From an uncultured Kordia sp. (GTDB lineage: Bacteria; Bacteroidota; Bacteroidia; Flavobacteriales; Flavobacteriaceae), in assembly GCF_947496985.1 (NCBI RefSeq), contig NZ_CANMEZ010000007.1:124001-188000 (forward strand): a DNA stretch of 64,000 bases, given 5' to 3'. Of this stretch, positions 61,542-64,000 are shown one piece after another. The position numbers and the translations under genes were made by a program. The notes below the pieces were generated by a model. That model was not told the origin of the DNA. It made no database searches and saw only the letters and a program-made list of their open reading frames with translations. The first letter of the stretch is position 1, and every line of letters begins with the position of its first letter.

Positions 61542-62894
61542 TTATACTTCTGCAATTTTCAACGTTCGCCTGACTTCTTTATTAAGATAAATTCCTGTAA
61601 CGATTGTGGCTAATAAATCGGCAATAGGAAATGCAATCCAAACGCCAAATATTCCGTAGTATTTTGGTAAAATTAGAATTAGAGGAATTAAGAAAAAACC
61701 TTGTTTTGTAAGCGTTAATAGTAGTGCCGGAATCGCTTTTCCGATAGCTTGAAAGTATCCAGAACCAATCATTTGTACAGCAATTAATGGCGTTACTAAA
61801 AATACCCAACGCAATGCATTTGGTGTATCTCTGATAACTACTGCGTCTTTTGTAAAAACAGCCGTAATTTGTTCTGGGAAAAACATAATAATTGCAAAGA
61901 TTGCCAGCGCTAATCCTGTTCCATATTTGATAGAAATATTGATACTTTCGCGTACACGTTCTAGCTTTTTTGCACCGTAATTGAATCCTGCAATTGGTAA
62001 AAATCCTTGTGAGATTCCCATGACTGGAAATAAAGAAAACATCAGCATTCGGCTTATGATTCCATAGATTGTTACCGAAGTTTCACCTCCATATGTATAT
62101 AACGTATGGTTTAAAATAATTGATAAAATACTTACCATTCCTTGTCGTGCTAAAGTAACACCTCCAAGTTCTGTGATTTCACGAACAATTGCTTTTTCTA
62201 GTTTGAAGCATCGTAAACGAATTTTGAGTTCACTGTGTTTTGAAAAGAAAAACCAATAGATGAATAGAAAACAGATAAAATATGAGATAGAGGTTGCCCA
62301 AGCGGCACCAGCCATTCCCATATCCAACACATTAATAAATAGGTAATCAAATAAAATATTCCCGATAGCTGGAAGAATCAATGCAACCATTGCAAATTTT
62401 GGTTTCCCTTCTGCTCTAACAACAGGGTTTCCCGTCATACATAAGGCCAAAAACGGAATACAATACATGATGATTTCATAGTATATTTCGGCTGGACCGA
62501 GAATTTTACCATTCGCACCAAATAATGCTAACGCTTCTTCTTTAAAGATCAATCCGACAATTACAAAGAAAACGGACAATCCAAACGATAGTACGATTTG
62601 ATTTCCAAAAGTTCGTTGTGCTTTGTCATGATCATCAGCGCCTAATGCTCTGGAAATGATGGATGCACCACCAACTCCAATTGCCATTCCTATGGAAGCT
62701 ATTAAAAATGTAAGCGGAACTACTACCGTAATAGCTGCAATTGCCATGGCACCAATCCATTGTCCTACAAATATGGTATCGACAACCATATTTAAAGACA
62801 TTACAAGTATTCCTATAGAAGCAGGAAGTGCTTGCGAAATTAGGAGTTTTCCTATCGGTGCTGTACCAAGTTCGGCAGAAGCTTTGTTTGCCAT
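61542..62894 (-). CDS. MATE-family efflux transporter
   Basis: An inner-membrane antiporter of 450 residues with about twelve helices in two halves. The N-terminal pattern GTAPIGKLLISQALPASIGILVMSLNMVVDTIFVGQWIG and GVGGASIISRALGADDHDKAQ are typical of the DinF/NorM-like MATE proteins of Bacteroidota. Drives export by Na+ or H+; the substrate is unknown. Its ATG overlaps the hemH stop by one base, so the two are translationally coupled. Confidence 0.93.
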   Translation of the reverse strand: MANKASAELGTAPIGKLLISQALPASIGILVMSLNMVVDTIFVGQWIGAMAIAAITVVVPLTFLIASIGMAIGVGGASIISRALGADDHDKAQRTFGNQIVLSFGLSVFFVIVGLIFKEEALALFGANGKILGPAEIYYEIIMYCIPFLALCMTGNPVVRAEGKPKFAMVALILPAIGNILFDYLFINVLDMGMAGAAWATSISYFICFLFIYWFFFSKHSELKIRLRCFKLEKAIVREITELGGVTLARQGMVSILSIILNHTLYTYGGETSVTIYGIISRMLMFSLFPVMGISQGFLPIAGFNYGAKKLERVRESINISIKYGTGLALAIFAIIMFFPEQITAVFTKDAVVIRDTPNALRWVFLVTPLIAVQMIGSGYFQAIGKAIPALLLTLTKQGFFLIPLILILPKYYGIFGVWIAFPIADLLATIVTGIYLNKEVRRTLKIAEV

Positions 62895-63931
62895 TAGGCT
62901 GTTACTTCTTCTTTAGAAGTTACGCTCCATTCATTAATCCAACGTGTCATTACTTTTACCCAACTATCATCATCATTTAAACAAGGAATGTGCTTGTAGT
63001 GTTCTCCACCAGCTTCTTTGAATTCTTCTTCTCCTTCCATCGCAATTTCTTCTAATGTTTCTAAACAATCCGAAACAAATGCAGGTGTTATAACCACTAA
63101 ATTCTTTTTACCTTCTTCTGGAAAACGTTCAAATTCTTTATCTGTGTATGGTTTTAACCAAGGGTCACCTCCTAAACGTGATTGAAAAGAATCACTATAT
63201 TTCCCTCCTGGCAAGTCTAAATATTTAGCTACTTCTTTTGTGGTTTCAAAACATTGATGCCTGTAACAGTATTCATGTGCTTTTGATGGCGTGTTACAAC
63301 AACTTCCGTCTATTTTACAGTGTGATTTTGTTGGATCGCTCTTTCGAATATGTCTTTCAGGAATTCCATGATATGAAAATAAGATATGATCATAATCAAC
63401 ACCTTCTAGGTGTGTTTTTATTTTTTCAGATAGTACACGAATGTAATCAGGATGCTTGTAAAAAGAAGGGAGAATAGTCAAATCCATATTTGGGAAATGC
63501 TTTTTCTGATCTTCTTTTGTTTTTTCAATTACCGTTTCTGTAGAAGACATTGCATAATGTGGATATAAAGGAACTACCAAGACATCATCAACACCTTTAT
63601 CATGCAATTCTTGCAATCCTTTTTTAATACTCATAGAACCGTAACGCATTCCTAAAGCTACAGGAACTTTAGCGCGCGCTTGTACTTTTTCTTGAAAACG
63701 CTCAGAAATTATGATTAATGGAGACCCTTCATCCCACCAAATTTTTTGATATGCTTTTGCAGATTTTTTTGGACGTGTATTTAATATAATTCCTTTTACT
63801 AAAAATGTACGAAGCCATTTTGGGACATCAATCACGCGTTCGTCCATTAAAAATTCACCTAAGTATCTTTTTACATCTTTAGGGTTTGGACTATCAGGAG
63901 ATCCTAAATTAATCAATAATACACCTTTCAT
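62894..63931 (-). CDS. hemH: Ferrochelatase
   Basis: Inserts Fe(II) into protoporphyrin IX, the last step of haem b synthesis. It starts MKGVLLINLGSPDSPNPKDVKRYLGEFL, the canonical N-terminus; other motifs are LFSYHGIPERHIRKSDPTK with the catalytic His, and VVITPAFVSDCLETLEEI. A Cys-rich stretch (CKIDGSCCNTPSKAHEYCYRHQC) could bind an Fe-S cluster or metal. The frame extends 11 codons further to a GTG at 63964, but a TATTTTTG promoter motif covers that point, so I use the ATG at 63931. Coupled to the MATE gene. Confidence 0.95.
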   Translation of the reverse strand: MKGVLLINLGSPDSPNPKDVKRYLGEFLMDERVIDVPKWLRTFLVKGIILNTRPKKSAKAYQKIWWDEGSPLIIISERFQEKVQARAKVPVALGMRYGSMSIKKGLQELHDKGVDDVLVVPLYPHYAMSSTETVIEKTKEDQKKHFPNMDLTILPSFYKHPDYIRVLSEKIKTHLEGVDYDHILFSYHGIPERHIRKSDPTKSHCKIDGSCCNTPSKAHEYCYRHQCFETTKEVAKYLDLPGGKYSDSFQSRLGGDPWLKPYTDKEFERFPEEGKKNLVVITPAFVSDCLETLEEIAMEGEEEFKEAGGEHYKHIPCLNDDDSWVKVMTRWINEWSVTSKEEVTA

Positions 63932-63963
63932 CTGTGTTTTCTTTTTTACGTTTTTCTTGAACA

Positions 63964-63971
63964 CAAAAATA
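63964..63971 (-). promoter_or_regulatory. -7 promoter motif TATTTTTG for hemH
   Basis: Matches TAnnTTTG on the minus strand, 32 bases before the ATG at 63931. It overlaps the alternative GTG at 63964, ruling out that longer start if functional. Confidence 0.6.
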
Positions 63972-64000
63972 CGACTCTATCTTCAATAATTATATAGAGA

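Noticed and set aside
1-64000. tRNA, rRNA, CRISPR array, insertion sequence, prophage or replication origin
   Set aside because: No cloverleaf, rRNA, regular repeat-spacer array, transposase or integrase sequence was seen in the spacers or frames; single DnaA-box-like sites are not enough for an origin.

Overview
The window looks like chromosomal DNA of a marine-type Flavobacteriaceae (Bacteroidota), perhaps Kordia-like, though I cannot fix the genus. The signs are AT-rich DNA, many copies of the Bacteroidota -7 promoter motif TAnnTTTG, two secreted proteins with C-terminal type IX secretion (T9SS) sorting domains, a TonB receptor with a carboxypeptidase-regulatory N-terminal domain, and typical flavobacterial families (DUF6503, DUF3109, BrxA bacilliredoxin, S46 dipeptidyl peptidase). 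I see no phage, insertion sequence, CRISPR array, rRNA or tRNA. Most of the window is ordinary core genome with short operons.

Layout. 1-4839: a metal-uptake locus. A DtxR/MntR-type regulator, a TroA-like binding lipoprotein and its ABC ATPase (cut by the window edge) lie on the minus strand, divergent from a TonB-dependent receptor; a near-perfect 20-bp palindrome between them is the likely operator. 5063-6037: polyprenyl synthetase. 6168-12983: a TetR/TolC/adaptor/RND efflux operon closed by a strong terminator. 13338-15573: a MORN-like secreted protein, then a two-gene unit with a DUF6345-like, caspase-fold-like protein (His/Cys dyad motifs) and an unrecognised partner. 15844-24497: aspS, a membrane protein overlapping a TPR lipoprotein, a ClC protein lacking the gating glutamate, small proteins, a cold-shock protein, tadA and dxs. 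24871-32029 (minus): dGTPase, an M4 metallopeptidase and a BNR-repeat protein, the last two being T9SS cargo. 32279-35574: a PiT transporter fused to a PhoU-like domain, and DUF6503. 35852-39412 (minus): nrdB-nrdA with a eukaryotic-type R2. 39685-42598: DUF3109, a twice-frameshifted lipoprotein gene, MarC, a small membrane protein and a short FAD protein. 42740-46370 (minus): S41 peptidase, dCMP deaminase, HupE/UreJ and a TerB-DnaJ protein. 46576-47276: a small XRE regulator and a divergent membrane protein separated by two copies of a palindromic operator. 47419-55288: bacilliredoxin, PlsC, HD hydrolase, AraC regulator, small secreted proteins, a radical SAM protein and a DPP7-type S46 peptidase. 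55386-63931 (minus): enoyl-CoA hydratase, NtrY-like kinase, HemJ, a large BNR protein, MATE exporter and ferrochelatase.

Functional links. The first 5 kb is a coherent Mn/Zn (or Fe) uptake system with an outer-membrane receptor, periplasmic binding protein and ATPase under one metalloregulator. HemJ and HemH supply the last steps of haem synthesis. nrdAB, dCMP deaminase and dGTPase all act on dNTP pools. The M4, S46 and S41 peptidases and the T9SS cargo fit a protein-degrading lifestyle. Several convergent or post-stop spacers carry one family of dispersed, hairpin-forming repeats.

The items most worth a second look are the caspase-like/partner gene pair, the XRE double operator, the metalloregulator palindrome, a 16-bp perfect inverted repeat after marC, and altered key residues in the ClC and RND transporters. 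Several longest-ORF starts lie inside or upstream of a -7 promoter motif or use TTG/GTG, so shorter starts are given where the sequence supports them.
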